Assembly: GCA_006384855.1 (NCBI GenBank)
Contig: VCJN01003100.1
Coordinates: 1-64,000 of the forward strand
DNA from: Tetraselmis striata
Taxonomy: Eukaryota > Chlorophyta > Chlorodendrophyceae > Chlorodendrales > Chlorodendraceae
DNA: 64,000 nucleotides
Direction of reading: 5' to 3'
In this document: positions 23,096-35,558 of the stretch, in pieces
How positions within the stretch are numbered: the first letter of the stretch is position 1
Layout of the letters: each line of letters begins with the position of its first letter
The notes under the pieces: generated by a model
Told to the model about the DNA's origin: nothing
Seen by the model: only the letters and a program-made list of their open reading frames with translations
The model's database searches: none
Position numbers and translations under genes: made by a program

Positions 23096-23313
23096 ACGTG
23101 TGCTCGTGCTCATTCAGTGTCATCTATCTGTTGCTTCTGTTTTCGCCTGGCAGTCGCCGTAGTGGGCGTTTATTCCTAGTGCCTCTCCGGGTGATTTCCT
23201 GATCGCCTTTCGAAGCTAGCCCAAGTAACTATGAATGAGAGACCGCCGCCGATATCTGCTGAGACGTCATGGGTGTCTTCTGATACTCGTGTGATATTAT
23301 TTCACAATTTTCA

Positions 23314-23561
23314 AGGCCTGTAGCGACTAGCAATAAAGATTTCCTAGTAATAAATCCACCGCTAAGTAAGGATTTATTACTGTACGATCAACGCAAGCCG
23401 CTTGATTGCAAGCGGCCCGCCGAATCCCATACAAGGCCTATAGCGACTAGTATAATAAATAGTTACTAGCAATAAATCCACCGCTAATAGCAGTACTGTA
23501 CGATCAACGCAAGCCGCTTGATTCAAAGCGGCCCGCCGCGCCGAATCCCGCACGGGGCGGA
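23314..23561. repeat. Duplicated ~120-bp repeat with paired hairpins
   Basis: Two copies (about 23314-23430 and 23431-23561) share TAGCGACTAG, AATAAATCCACCGCTAA, CTGTACGATCAACGCAAG and a stem GCCGCTT...AAGCGGC followed by CCGCCGAATCCC. Similar pieces occur at 6230-6280 and near the right end of the window. Copy 2 abuts the proposed start codon of the DCL-RAP gene, so its 5' leader may be repeat-derived. Confidence 0.7.
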
Positions 23562-26500
23562 ATGGTAGCGACTACCGCCGCCTCGTCGTCGTATCTCATA
23601 TATCTGAACCGCCGCCGCCGTAGTGATGTCACATCGCCTGATGCTGAAAGAATAGACGACAGCAGCCGACGCCTCTCACCCTCGCCACCACACAACATCC
23701 TGCTCCCTAAAACCTTCGATCTCAGCACACCACTTTCCGGAAATTTCCGTAGTCTCAGCAGCAGGATGCAGCTCGTGATGATGCGCAGCGGTCCGCCGCC
23801 CCGGGCGTCGCAGGCTGGCGAGCCGCCACCGCTCAGGGGCAGTGCGCCCGAGCGACCGACCAGGCCGACCCCGCCCCGCCGTGAGGAAGCCAATCCCCCG
23901 CAGGCCGGCCAGCCGCGTTCGCGTATCAAGGCGAGGGCGCCGGAGCGCTCTACCATACCGGGCCCGACCCGCAATGAGGAAGCCACCACCTCGCAGGCCG
24001 GGGAGCCGCCATCGCGCAGCAAGCAAGCCGGCGCAGGTGGGTAGGGCACTTGGGGGCCCCGCTAGGCTGAGCCTGTGTGCACGGCGGAGTGATCTATTTC
24101 ACAGCGGTGGCGCGGAGCAAGCCAACAGGGGCGGCAGATGTTTGGGGTGAGGCGTCCGGGACTACCAGGGCGGCACTGCGGGCTTGGCTGGCAACTGCGC
24201 CATCCGCACGTGGCTGCGCGCCTTCCATCCTGTCCCTCGCCGCCGAGCCTGATACCCCGTCTCTCACTCTCAACGAGAGAGGGGCACTCGCGCTCGTAAG
24301 CACGCGTGCAGGCTCGTTGCGAAACTGCAAACGATTTAGATGGGGGGCGTGTGAGCAAGGAAAGGCAGGCGGAAAGGGGGTTGGGCGTCCCATGCCTCCA
24401 CCCCAACGCTTCTCTTCCCCTGCCGCAGGGGGAGTGGCGCGCACGCCACAGGAGCAGGCCGCACCGCCTGGTAGGGGTAAGGAGGAGGGCAGCAGCCGCT
24501 GGGGGCTGGTCAAGCCGGCGCCGCCACCGCGTGCGCTGCGGGCCTCCCTGGCAGTGCGGCCCAACCCAAATAAGCAGGTGGAGGAGACTGCGCTCGCTCA
24601 TGCGCAGGGCAATGGCGCCGGCGGGGAGGAGGCGGCCCCGGGCGGCGCCCCGCTGCACGGGTCGCCAACGCATCTTGGCTCCATCCAGGGTGGCACCAAG
24701 GCGGACGAGGTGAATGTTCTCGACAGCCCCGCGTCGAACTTCGCCTTCCCGCAGCCTGTGCGCCTCGGCGGCCGGTTGTTCCACAGCCCGAGCGAGCTGC
24801 AGCAGGTGCTGCGCCAGCTGCTCTCGATCACCACAAATGGCGACGCGCTGGGCATGAACAACACCAACTTGCTGGTGGACCTCATCCGGCTAGGCCACAG
24901 GTGCGCCGCAGGTCAGAGGCTGAGGAACCCCCACCGTCCCTTACAGCGCCATGCCAGCCTGGGGCATACCCAACCCGCCATTGCCTGGCGCCCTCGTGGC
25001 TCAGCGTACATCCCCCCCCCCCCCCCCCCCCCCCCCCCTCCTTCCCCACGCACATGGACCAGGTCACCATGCAATTCCCCATCCTGAGCCGAACCCCCTC
25101 GGGGGGGCGCTGCCCGGCAGGCATCCGGACGCAAAGATAGGCCAAGGCGTGACATGCATCCGCGTGGGCATCCACCCCGAGTACAGCACCCGGTGCTTCA
25201 TGCTGGAGCGCCGCGACGGCACCGAGGTGGACTTTTCGTATCGGTCCTGCATCAACAACCTGGCGAGCGCCATGTCGAGCGGGGACGCACTGCCGCTACA
25301 GCGCGTCCAGCGCGTCGTGGGCCGCATCCACCGGCTGGGGCGCGCGAACGAGCACGAGGGCCGCGGCACGGCGCCGGAGGGCGGGGGGCTGCTGTGGTCA
25401 ACTTCGGTCGAGGATTGGGGCGACACAGGTGAGCGGGCCATCAGGCGCGGCCTAGAGCATGGAGAAGGGCGGGGGGCAGGGTCGTTGGCCTGGCAGCATT
25501 GGCACATCCGAGGCGCCGCAGCGTGGGTCTGCGTTGTTGGAACATGGTATGTTGTGGCTTGTGGGATTGCTCCTCGTATGCTCTTTGGGGCTGGTGATTT
25601 CGGGGGGCAGGGGAGGGGGAGGAGAGGGGGAGGAGTCTATGCAGATCTCATTTGGCGGTATGCCTGCACCCGTCAGATCTCAGCGGCACGGGGGCGAGGG
25701 GGGGGGGGGGTCTGCATCAAATCTGTTATCAAAACCAAATAGGAACCAGGTCACCGAGATCGCCACCAGGTTGCATACCCCTTTCCCCCAGTCAGCAAAG
25801 CAGATGGGCTTGCCATACCCTCCATGGAAAGGGAAGCGTGCGATTACATACATTGACCCCCCCCCCCCCCCCTACCACCCCACCCTTCCGCACCCGCCTC
25901 CACTCGGCCGGCAGGCTTGACACTCATACGTCCTGTGCCGCCGCGGAGCACGCCGTTCGAGGCGGAGGAGGCGCAGCCCGGGGAGGAGGGCGAGTACACG
26001 CGGGAAGAGCTCATGGCGGAGCTGTTTGACATCGTGGGCGATGTGGTGCGGCTGCGCGGCGTGGCACCCTCTACCCCCCCCCACCCACCCACCCACAACC
26101 CTTTGCCTCCCATATACGCCACTCAAACATGCGGCATGCTATGTTGGGGCGATATGTTGACCCTCCACCTGTGGAATGCATGGGTGGTGCGCCCATCCAT
26201 GGTCCGTTCCATTCGACACCCAAGATGCTTCCATCAACGCCATTTAGTGGATTCCCATGAGTTGGCTTTGGGCTTGAGCATAATGATGCATGTTGTTCCC
26301 CCCCTTCCCCCCTAAACTTCCGTCTGTCTCCGCCGAATGTGCAAATGGTCATTAGTTTGACTACTCAGCCTAGGTCGGAGGCCGGCGTAGTTGTGATATA
26401 ATAACAGTTATTACCAGCCTCACATTGGGCTTGCGGCAACTCATAAGATCAGTCGCTCTACATTAGGGGATGCTGCACGCGCTGCTGGGATCACGTAAGG

Positions 26501-29500
26501 GGAAATTCTTTGACAGGAACGGGCGATAGGTGGAAATTGGCACACAGCTCCCCATTCCTGATCTCACCTGTGCGTCGACAAAGCCAAAGGATGCCTCGCT
26601 TAGGCAGACATTGCCAGCGCCGTTTGAAACTCGTTCTGGAAGACCTCGATCCTGTCGGGCGGCAGCAGGTCGACCGCCGCCTCCACAAGGGATGGGCCAA
26701 GGTCCGACAATGCGGATGCTTGGCCGATATAGCCACAGTAGCTCTGCTATAGATTCGACTACATTTGACCTCTGGCATGTAGTGCTTCTGTTGGCACCGG
26801 CGCCTGTAGCATGGGTGCGATGCTGCAAATAATTTGGACCGGGGGGGGGGGGGGGGGGGGGGGGGCTCGCCAACTGCCTGAGCACGCATCTTGGGAGAGG
26901 CCGCGCTTGGAGCTCATCACGCGCTCATCCCCGAGACACTCACCCCCTGGGCGCCGCAGGAGGAACCTCTGGACGCGCTGTTCGCCGTGACGGCGCTGCA
27001 GGCCCTGGCCAGGTGCTGCTGTCAGTCGGTCACGCTGCGCACGATGGCGGCGCGCCACCCGCTGACGGCGCGGCTAGCGGCCGCCGCGGTGGCCGGCATG
27101 GAGAAGCTGCCCATGCCGGGGTGCACCTACCTGCTGCGGTCGGCGGCGGTGCTGGGTCTGCTCTGGGAGGGCTCCGTGGACGGTGAGGCGGTGCTGCTGA
27201 GGCTGGAGGCGCTGCTGCCGGAGGCCACCAGCAGGGAGCTCTGGGCCCTGCTGAAATGGTGCGCGATGCCGCCGTTGCTGCTGCTGTGCCCCCCTGTTGG
27301 GGTGTCAGCCCCGACTAGCTAGGGTGCAAACACGTTTGAATCGTGTGGTCACGTGAGTAAAAGGGTATCTCAAGCAATTCGCCACGTGCGCTAGGGTTTG
27401 ATGAATATTCCTCCTAGGGTATAGCGCAAGTCCAACTATTTAGTCATCTGACTTTTGGACACCAAACATATAACTTTTAGGGTTGCTTAGGTTTTCCTAG
27501 GTCTGACCGCCCAAGCCCCATCAGGTGGTCACGGGCATCCCTGAGCTATAAAGATATCCCGCAGGCCATAATATCCCGCCGCTCTCCCAACCAAATGTTT
27601 CCAAAGCCCCTAAGGTCACGCACGTCCGGGACTCTTCGTTCCTCCTCTGAGTGGCACAGGGACCCCCCCTCCGGAACAGTTTCTGCATGCAGCCGCCAGA
27701 GTTCGATGCAGGCTGGTAGCTCGCTCAGCTGAATATAGAATGGCAACCGGTAAGCGCTTTGCCCCGATGCATTCGATGCTTGATGGCACGGCACCGATAC
27801 CTTGGCCAATGGTACAAGCGCCGGCACTACTCACCCCCACTAAGTGCGATTAAGGGGGTGTCCGCCCGTTTGGTCCGGCAGAAGAAAACAATCCACACCG
27901 CGAGAATCTCGCAACCGCCAAACATCTGCTGGTGTCGTCGCCATTGTACCCGGTCCGCTGCACTACCGGCACGACCTGGGCTGAGAGACACCAGTATGGA
28001 GATGCGTCCGTGCACCGGACCAATAAACACGGCTCGCGGGGCCACAACATAATGAACCGCTTTGCACCTTCGCGTCCAAACGTTGGTTTGTGTTCTTGGG
28101 GTATTCTGAATCATTTCTCCGTTTTGATAGTTTTCACGTCTTCGCTCAGGGGGGTGGTGCGGGGGTCAAAAGCTATTGATCCGCCCACCGTTTGTGTTTT
28201 GACGGTGAGCGGTCCACAGGGATCCGCCCATTTCGACGAGGCACCCCCTGTCGCTTGCATTGTTGCTTGCATGCGCACCACCTGTCCCGTGGGTTGCTCC
28301 CCGGCGCGCCCTTGATGCTGATGGAACGCCCCGCCGCCCACAGCTTGAGCACCCACCAGCTGGCGCCCACGGCCTCGATGCGCCAGGCCATCAACAGCCG
28401 GCTTAAACACGTCATCGGCCGCGGCGACGGGGTGCCCAGCGATTGGAGCGACATGGCGATGAGCTACGCTCAGGTGCTGGCAGACCACGCGCCGGGCGAC
28501 CAGGCGTCGCGGCAGGTTGTGCTCGGGCTTGCGCGGGAGCTGCTGAGCGGCGGCAGAGACCTGTACGCAGAGGTCCGCACGCCCACCTGCCCCCTATTGC
28601 ATCCCCCTCTCTTTTAGGGCATGGCATCAGGAATCGGTACATCATCAAGCTCAGATGCGTCGACTGGATCACAATGTATCGGTATGATCGACATGTAGGT
28701 TGGCGCAATCGATCGATGATTAGGGGTTGGGCTAGATCATGGCTTGATTCGCTCGGTGCGTCCTCAGGAGAATGCACCTGATTCCTTGGTGTATCACGCT
28801 GTTCAGCATGGACTGCCGTCGTCTCGATCTTCAGGCGCTGAACCTTACATCAATTGTTCAATGAAATATCAGATCAGCCCGAATCGAATCGTATCATCAT
28901 CGAAATATCGGATCGGATACTATCTTGATGTTTCGCCCTCGGCCCTTGATGTGGATCCTTAATGGCGGCGCATGTCCCCGGGCGGTGCCGCGTGCCCCCT
29001 GCCCACTCGCCCGCGCTGCTGCTGCCCAAGCATCGATACAACAGACCAATAAACTTGTTCGCAACCATACCATAACCACATTATTCGGGGTTAACTATAT
29101 TTTGGGTCACTGTTTTTGAGCCCTTCCCGAAGAAGGGAAAGTCGAAATTCATCTGGAAATACATCTGAATACACTGGAATACACTACGGGGGGGGCAATC
29201 TGCGAGGGGGCAAAGCAATTTAAATAATTCGATCTTTTCTGATGTGACCTGCGATCTCAATTTCGTGTACCGGTGGTTGCCGCCGTCTTAACTTCTCCGC
29301 GCGCCCCTTTGCCGTCTCTTTGCGCCCCCCCCCCCCCCCCCCCCCCGCTTCCACCGGTCCGTTTTGTTGTCTGGGCGCAGGCCACGGTGAAAGTCTTGGC
29401 GGCTGCGGGCATCATGAACTCCCGTCACTGCATGCTAGTGGAGGACGAAGAGTTGCACTCGGAGGTGGAGGCGGCGCTGGGGCGGCTGTGCGCTGTGATG

Positions 29501-32500
29501 GCAGCCGAGCGGAACTTGCGGCGTGTCTTCTTTCTGCTGCTGTGGACAGTCGAGGCGATCGGCAACCTGTCGCACAAGCCCGACCCCGGCAACATGCGCT
29601 TGATCAGCGCGCAGATACGGCGCGTGCTGCCGCACCTGACGTCTCTGTGGGCAGTGCGCAAGGTGCGCCCGCTCGCACCGCCCCCTCGTCGACTCCGGCA
29701 CCCCGAAGTACGACACGCTCCGCCGCAAGTCGCCGCACTAGTCCCCCCCCCCCCCCCCCCACCCACCCCACCACCATCCCAACCGCTGGGCTCCGGCTCC
29801 CCCCACCTCCGAACCAGCGACACAGCTGAGGCCATACAGCCCAAGCTCGGGGTACTTGGCGTCAACGGCGTTAATAACTCGCCGTTGATTGCGAGTCTAA
29901 TCGGCCATCCTGCTGGGACGTCTTTTGAGTCAATTTCAGCCCATGTCACCGCCCCGCCCGGTGCCTATTCCCGTGCCCGCAAGCCGACCCGATGTCGCAG
30001 CCGATGGCGATGACCCGATGGCGAATACACCCGACCAGGGTCATGTATCGCAGCTTTTCCCCACTGGGTGGCGCAATCGGCATTGACCGGGCGTGGTTGT
30101 GTGGGCACGGACCACCCTCCGCTCTTGCCTCTGTGCGCTGCCGCCAGGTGCTCCTCTTCTACTCCACCTTCTACGATGCTGCAGAGGTCGAGGAGGCGGA
30201 GCCCGGGCTCTTGAGCAGCCTCATGGACGTGCGCCAACCCCCCCCCCCCCCCCCTCCCCAATGAAAATGAATTAAATAAATAACCCCCTTCTCCTGTGCC
30301 GCCATTGACTGCTGTTGCACATGGCCGGCGGTGGCAAGGGTCCCACCGCGCGATTCAGACATGATGCGGCAAGCCTAAATCGAGCCCCACGCAACCATGT
30401 ATACTATATCATATTATACAGTCTGGAGAAGCAAGGTCATTTCAAAATGTCACCTGCCTCGTTAGTACGGCCACAATCCGGTCTGGGGTGAAGTGCCCCT
30501 CCGTCCAACGTCTCGTCCTGCCGAAGTGCACATGTCCGCAGAGGGTCCCTCATCTCTCGGGCAGCCGGTTCCCCACATCCACTCGAGCGAGAGGCCGCCT
30601 CATGAGTGGGAGCCAGGAGGGCACCATCGCCGGCCGGAGCCCCATCCAGCCGCAGGCGAGATGTCGGACGTGGCGCCCTCACCCATGGCCACTGCCGCCG
30701 CTGCCCCTCGTAGGCTGCCGCGGACGCGGCGAAGCGGAACGCCGCGCCCTTCGCGCTGGCGGAGGTACTCTTTGTGCTGTTGGTGCTCCGGCAGTACCGG
30801 CACCGCGGCCTCCGCGACATGGTGGCCCTGCTGGCCTCGCAGCGGGGCGACCTCTCCCTGGAGCTCCACAGCGAGGAGTATCGTTTGAAGTACCAGTGCC
30901 GCATGTACCAGGTGAGCGGCCCCAACACTCACCCCCGCGGCACCTACGCCGGTGTGTCGCCGGCAACTTTGGCCAGGGGTTGGGCGGTTGGGAGGGTACA
31001 TGGCCAAGGAAGGTAGCTAGCTGGCGATTCGCTGGGCTCTTTCTTTCAAAGGGACTCAAGCTGCGCTTGGAAACGCTGGCCTTGAGGCGCTTTGCGGCCC
31101 AACCTGGCAGTTCCTTCCCGCCAACTCAGTGCCAGTCGGAGTTGGTTGCTGCCATTGCCACGTTGTCAATGACTTGGGGAGTCGCCGCTACCCGGATTTT
31201 AGCACAAACGCCCGGGTTGGTCGCCAAAATGGCGGCGCCGGGATGGCAACGAGTTGCAGGTTTAAAGCATGAAGCCTGCAGCTCCAAATACACAGTGCAA
31301 GGCGGCGCAATGGAGGGCAATGCCATGCCATGCCTTTTGCTGGGTGGGCCATGCGACTGCCTGACGCCCTGTCCATGCATCGCAGGCCATCATGGCCATG
31401 AGGGCGGACGCGCCGGAGCTGGCCGCCATCTTACCCGAGGCGGCGGTCGCGGCGGCCAAGCAGGGCTGGCTGACGTCGGTGCACACCACCATCTTCAGCA
31501 ACCTGCACCGCCAGGTGGCCAACTGCCTGAAGGGCATGGGATGCAGCTTCACCATCGAGCAGCAAACCACGGACCAGTGCTTCTCAGTGGACATCGCACT
31601 GGTGCCGCGGGACTGGGAGGAGCGGCTGCCCCGTCATGTGAGGCCGTGCCTCGTCATTGCCTACCGTGGCCGGCCCTGGCGCCCGCTGAAGCCCGCTGAA
31701 ACAACACGGCAACACTCGCCCCGTGGGGGCAGGGAACAGAACAGCGTTCGGAATGCCGGGCACGGACTAAGTTGGCCGGCTTTGTCGGCGATGGCAGGGT
31801 GACGAGAGGGAAGCCCAGGGATCCATCGCAAGGAAGCGCGCGCTGCGACGGGCAGCATTGGATGTCAAAGTGTCCCCCCCCCCCCCCCCCCCCCCCCCCG
31901 CCCCCCCCTCCCCTCCCCCCGCCCAACCTGTACATGTTCCCACCACCAGCCCTGTTTATCGCCGCGCTTTTCATCCGTGAGAAGGGAACAACCCGCGATG
32001 GCGATGGTGGCGGTGGTGGTGGGCCTGAGGACGAGGGCCGCAATCGCGGTCGCCAACTAGTCCCGACAGCTGCTAGTCGGCATGAACGTATAGTAGCTCG
32101 CCTTGCCAGTGCGTCGCGCGGCCCTCCCGCAGCGGCCCCATTATGTCACTCCTCCGGGCCGCCTCCACGTCCCCGGATGTATGGCCCCCCCACTCAGCTG
32201 TCTCCGTGACGCCCCGCAGATCGCCGTCGAGGTGGATGGGCCCGTACCACTACACCAGCAACACGCGAGAGGTGATCGGCCGGGTGCGGCACCGGGACCG
32301 CATGCTGGCGTTGCGCGGATGGACTATCGTCCGGGTGCCCTACTTCACCTGGGAAGAGGTGCGGCGCAACTCTGCCGCCGCCGCGTGTTACATGCGTTGC
32401 GCCCCGCGCCATCAACACAAGTCAGCACTCTGAACAACCTTTGGGAACCCCCCCCCCCCCCCCCCCCCAGACCAAATAGGTTCGAGCATACTGATAGGAG

Positions 32501-34075
32501 GGTATGTATAGATTACCAGTAATTCGCTACGGGCAACAAATAACATTGCTCGACCAGCAGTACTGCTGTACGAGAGGCACGTCCGTACAGCTATCCACAC
32601 AGTATGTATCAGTCAGTTTGTCGGTATTAATAAAGCAATTAATGAGGGACGATGGGCCATGTTAATAAACCCGAATTCTCGGGGAAATTGGGTGGAATTC
32701 CTGTACTATGTGATGGGGCTGTACAGTTCGCAGAAACTGTGGATTTTCGTCAGGGTGGCGCCTGCGCTTCTTCGGCTTGCCTTTGGAGTTGTCGTCCGTC
32801 AGCAATTCGTGCGGTGCGATGCGATCGGTCACTACTGGCTGCCATGTGGTGTCGATGCCAAACGCCTTGAGGGCCTCCTGAACCACGCGGCCACTGGTCA
32901 TGTTGCGGCTGCCCCCGGGGCGCTTGTGAGGCGCCCGGGATGACAACACGCGGCGGGGTAGCCGCTCAAAGTCCATCCGGCTGACATGTCCGAGCCAGCC
33001 GCGCTGTCGCCGGGCTATGCGGTAGTCAATTGTGTAGAGCCCCAGCGCCTTTAATCGGCACGGAGTATATTTTTTTGCGATCGCGGTGCTGTGAAGTCAA
33101 GTTCGCCCCGGGACATCGGGCCGAAGCCGCCCCAGCACTTGACCTCTTGCGCCAACTGCAGTCGTCTGGCATAGCCCGTAGGCTAATGCCTCATTCGAAC
33201 CCCGAAGGGGAAATGCATCAACCGGGTAAATCCAGGACACGCCGGGCCGATATTGCCGAAATACATCGGCCAGGAATCGATACCGCGACCTCTCGTGTAC
33301 GAAACGACCGCTCAACCGAGCGGACAAGGGATGTACGGTGCTGTGGTATCGGTCTTGCGAATATGCAGTGGAGAATGTACGGAACGCGGGCGCACCAAGC
33401 TTTGGGGCGCCGCTCGGCTACAATTACGCGGAATCCGACAGATGCTGCATCAATGAATACAAGGGGCGGCAGTAGATACACTTTATCACCCCAAAGTCGC
33501 TGTAGTGCCACTTGCCGCCGCAGCCGATGATCCCTGCGCGCCACTTTTATCTTCTCAGGTTACCGGTGCGCATGTGTACTCGTACGCCTAGTAATCCGGC
33601 GGGCGAAAGCGAGTCCTCGCTCCGTTATGGTCTTACTCTTTACTCAAAGGTTACTACAACAGCTGGCCTGGTTCGCGCGGGAATAAAGCTGTAAAAACAT
33701 TTAATTTCAATAGCCTTACCCTAGTCTGAATCGGTATCGTTGCCATGACCCAATGCTCGGGTTTATGGTACATCCCTTGTCCGCTCGGTTGAGCGGTCGT
33801 CTCGTACGCGAGAGGTCCGGGTATCGATTCCTGGCCTATGTATTTTCGGCACTATCGTCCCGACGTGTCCTGGGTTTACACGGTTGATGCATTAGCCCTG
33901 CGGGGTTCGAATGAGGCAATGGCCTACGGGCTATGCCAGACCCACGACTGCAGTTGGCGCAAGAGGTCAATAAGTGCTGGGGGCGGCTTCGACCGATGTC
34001 CCGGAGCGAACTTTTACTTTCCCCAATACTCGTCCGTTGACACCCCTTCCGGCGATGCATTCGGCTCTCCCCCCC

Positions 34076-34106
<31 letters not shown>

Positions 34107-35558
34107 CCACCACCATCACCGCCACACGCCTCAAGCATAGTTTGTCATTTGGATTTCGAAGCCGCCGGCACTGACCCGCTCTGCGACCCCCACCTGCCCG
34201 CCGCGGTCGCCAGCTGCCCTTTGCCGTGCGGCCGTACTACCTGTGGCACCTCCTGGAGGCGCACGGCCTGGACATGCCGCGCTTCGTGCCGAGCCACTCC
34301 CTGGAGGAGCGTCCGGAGGGGATGACGGAGCAGCAGGCGGCGTTCATCCAGCTGATGGTGCGACCCTCTGCGCCCCTCCTCTCCGCTCGGGCGCGCGCAG
34401 CGCTGTGCTCGACGCCCTAAACCCCGGATAGCCCTACTGCCCCGCCGGCAACTTGCTTTTTTTAAATATACCTTTCAAGTTTCCCTACTTCAGAATGGAT
34501 TTACTTCAAGACAGCTCCGCAATGCCGTTTCCGGTTTGAGTAGAAGTAAAGTAAAGGAAAGTAGAGGTCGCCCCGGCTGGGTTGTCGGCCCAAGCTGCCC
34601 CATCACTTGACCCATGGCGCCAACTGCAGTCGTGGGTCTGGCATAGATAGCCCTCAGATGACCTAATCCTTATTCATTGATGGAATGTTTAGTGGACAAA
34701 GACAAAATGGAGGTCGCCCGCCCCACTGCAGACTGAAATACTCAAACCTCATTAGTAAGTAGTGCAATGCATGACGCTGAAGCATTGGGTACAGACAATG
34801 GCTAATAGACCACTGCCCCATTGCCTCAACCCCGAAGCGCCAATCTATCAACCAAGTGTTATCCCGGGACACGCTCGGTCGATAGTATTGCCCTGAAGCG
34901 GGAGAATCGGAAATCGAATGGGGGCCTCTGCTCGTACGGGGGACAATCGCTCTACTACCGGTGCCGAGCGGACAGACGGCGAGACTCGCTTTTAATCTTT
35001 GGTAGTATATATAAATGGGATACAGGTACCTGGCAGCGGCGACTACCTGCAGGTACAGCACTACGCTTACGGGTGGTCTCGAGTATGCTACGCACTACGG
35101 CTCTGCAGCTGGGGTTTAGGGGGTAACAAACAGCAAACCTCGAGGTCGCAGCGGGGTTGGGATTTCGTGGAGCGGTGCCTTTCTGGTGCCTTTCTGTGCT
35201 ACGGCGTGCTTTCGCGTGGCCACGGGGTGTGCGCCCATGGCCGGCATGCCCTCTCTTGACTCGCTGTGCCCCGACATGCTGGCAGGTGCTGGACAGCATG
35301 CGGGTGGCCGCGCCCCCTGGCGCCGCACCGCTGGGGGTGGTGGAGGGGGAGGCGGAAGCGGCGGACAGCGGCGGCGAGCTGACCTGGATGGACTCGGAGA
35401 GCTGGCAGTTGACGGAGGAGGCGGAGGAAGGCGGGTGGGGCGGGGACGGGGAGGGGGGGCACGACGACGGCAGGGTAGGGATGGACTTGTGGGGCTTTGA
35501 CGCCCTGGACGAAGAGGACGCCGGGGAGGGTGCGGATGCGGCGTGGCGAGACGGGTAG
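23562..35558 (+). CDS. DCL-domain (DUF3223) / RAP-domain fusion protein, 13 exons
   Basis: Model: 23562-24036, 24429-24900, 25121-25428, 25915-26060, 26960-27258, 28344-28572, 29381-29662, 30148-30228, 30714-30911, 31386-31637, 32220-32358, 34214-34357, 35286-35558. Every junction is GT-AG with matching phase, giving about 1,098 residues. Exon 1 begins MVATTAASSSYLIYLNRRRR, which could be an organelle transit peptide, then P/R-rich repeats. Exons 2-3 encode a DCL/DUF3223 domain (FHSPSELQQVLRQLL; KIGQGVTCIRVGIHPEY; RDGTEVDFSYRSCINNL). Exons 4-10 are helical, possibly octotricopeptide-like. Exon 11 is a RAP domain (IAVEVDGP; YHYTSNTREV; LRGWTIVRVPYFTWEE). The end is acidic. DCL proteins act in plastid rRNA processing and RAP proteins in organelle RNA metabolism, so a chloroplast or mitochondrial RNA role is inferred. 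One extra base near 32236-32243 breaks the RAP frame. The exon 4 donor and the start are the least certain points. Confidence 0.75.
25012..25038. repeat. 27-base poly-C run in an intron
   Basis: This is one of the longest homopolymers in the window, in intron 2 of the DCL-RAP gene. Similar runs interrupt most of its introns (25858, 29326, 29744, 30238, 31874, 32449 and 34071 regions). Confidence 0.95.
31874..31899. repeat. 26-base poly-C run in an intron
   Basis: Homopolymer in intron 10 of the DCL-RAP gene; the run continues as a C-rich tract to about 31925. Confidence 0.95.
33095..33336 (-). mobile_element. tRNA-derived SINE, near full length, reverse
   Basis: This is the reverse complement of the element at 33767-34020. 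Read on the minus strand it starts GTACATCCCTTGTCCGC, has a box-B-like GGTATCGATTCC (33273-33284) and ends CCCGGGGCGAACTTG. It lies in intron 11 of the DCL-RAP gene. Confidence 0.85.
33767..34020 (+). mobile_element. tRNA-derived SINE, near full length
   Basis: About 254 bases. The head resembles a tRNA: box-A-like GCTCGGTTGAGCGG, an arm TCGTCTCGTACGCGAG, and box-B-like GGTATCGATTCC (about 33820-33831, one base longer than the consensus). Aligned to a tRNA, the anticodon position reads CGT, so a threonine tRNA ancestor is possible. The body has the blocks shared by all copies (GGGGTTCGAATGAGGCA, GGGCTATGCCAGACC, GTGCTGGGG, GATGTCCCGG) and the tail is AACTTTTACTTT. It lies in intron 11 of the DCL-RAP gene, in opposite orientation to the copy at 33095-33336. 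Confidence 0.85.
34081..34110 (+). repeat. AC dinucleotide microsatellite
   Basis: Short (AC)n run followed by CACCAC repeats, beside a poly-C run, in intron 11 of the DCL-RAP gene. Confidence 0.85.
34544..34900 (-). mobile_element. Diverged SINE copy, reverse, interrupted
   Basis: 34544-34654 matches the 3' part of the SINE in reverse (AGTAAAGTAAAGG, CACTTGACC, GGCGCCAACTGCAGTCG). After about 150 unrelated bases, 34810-34900 matches more of the body (TGCCTCAACCCCGAAG, ATCAACC, CGGGACACG, CGATAGTATTGCC). It lies in intron 12 of the DCL-RAP gene. Confidence 0.65.
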
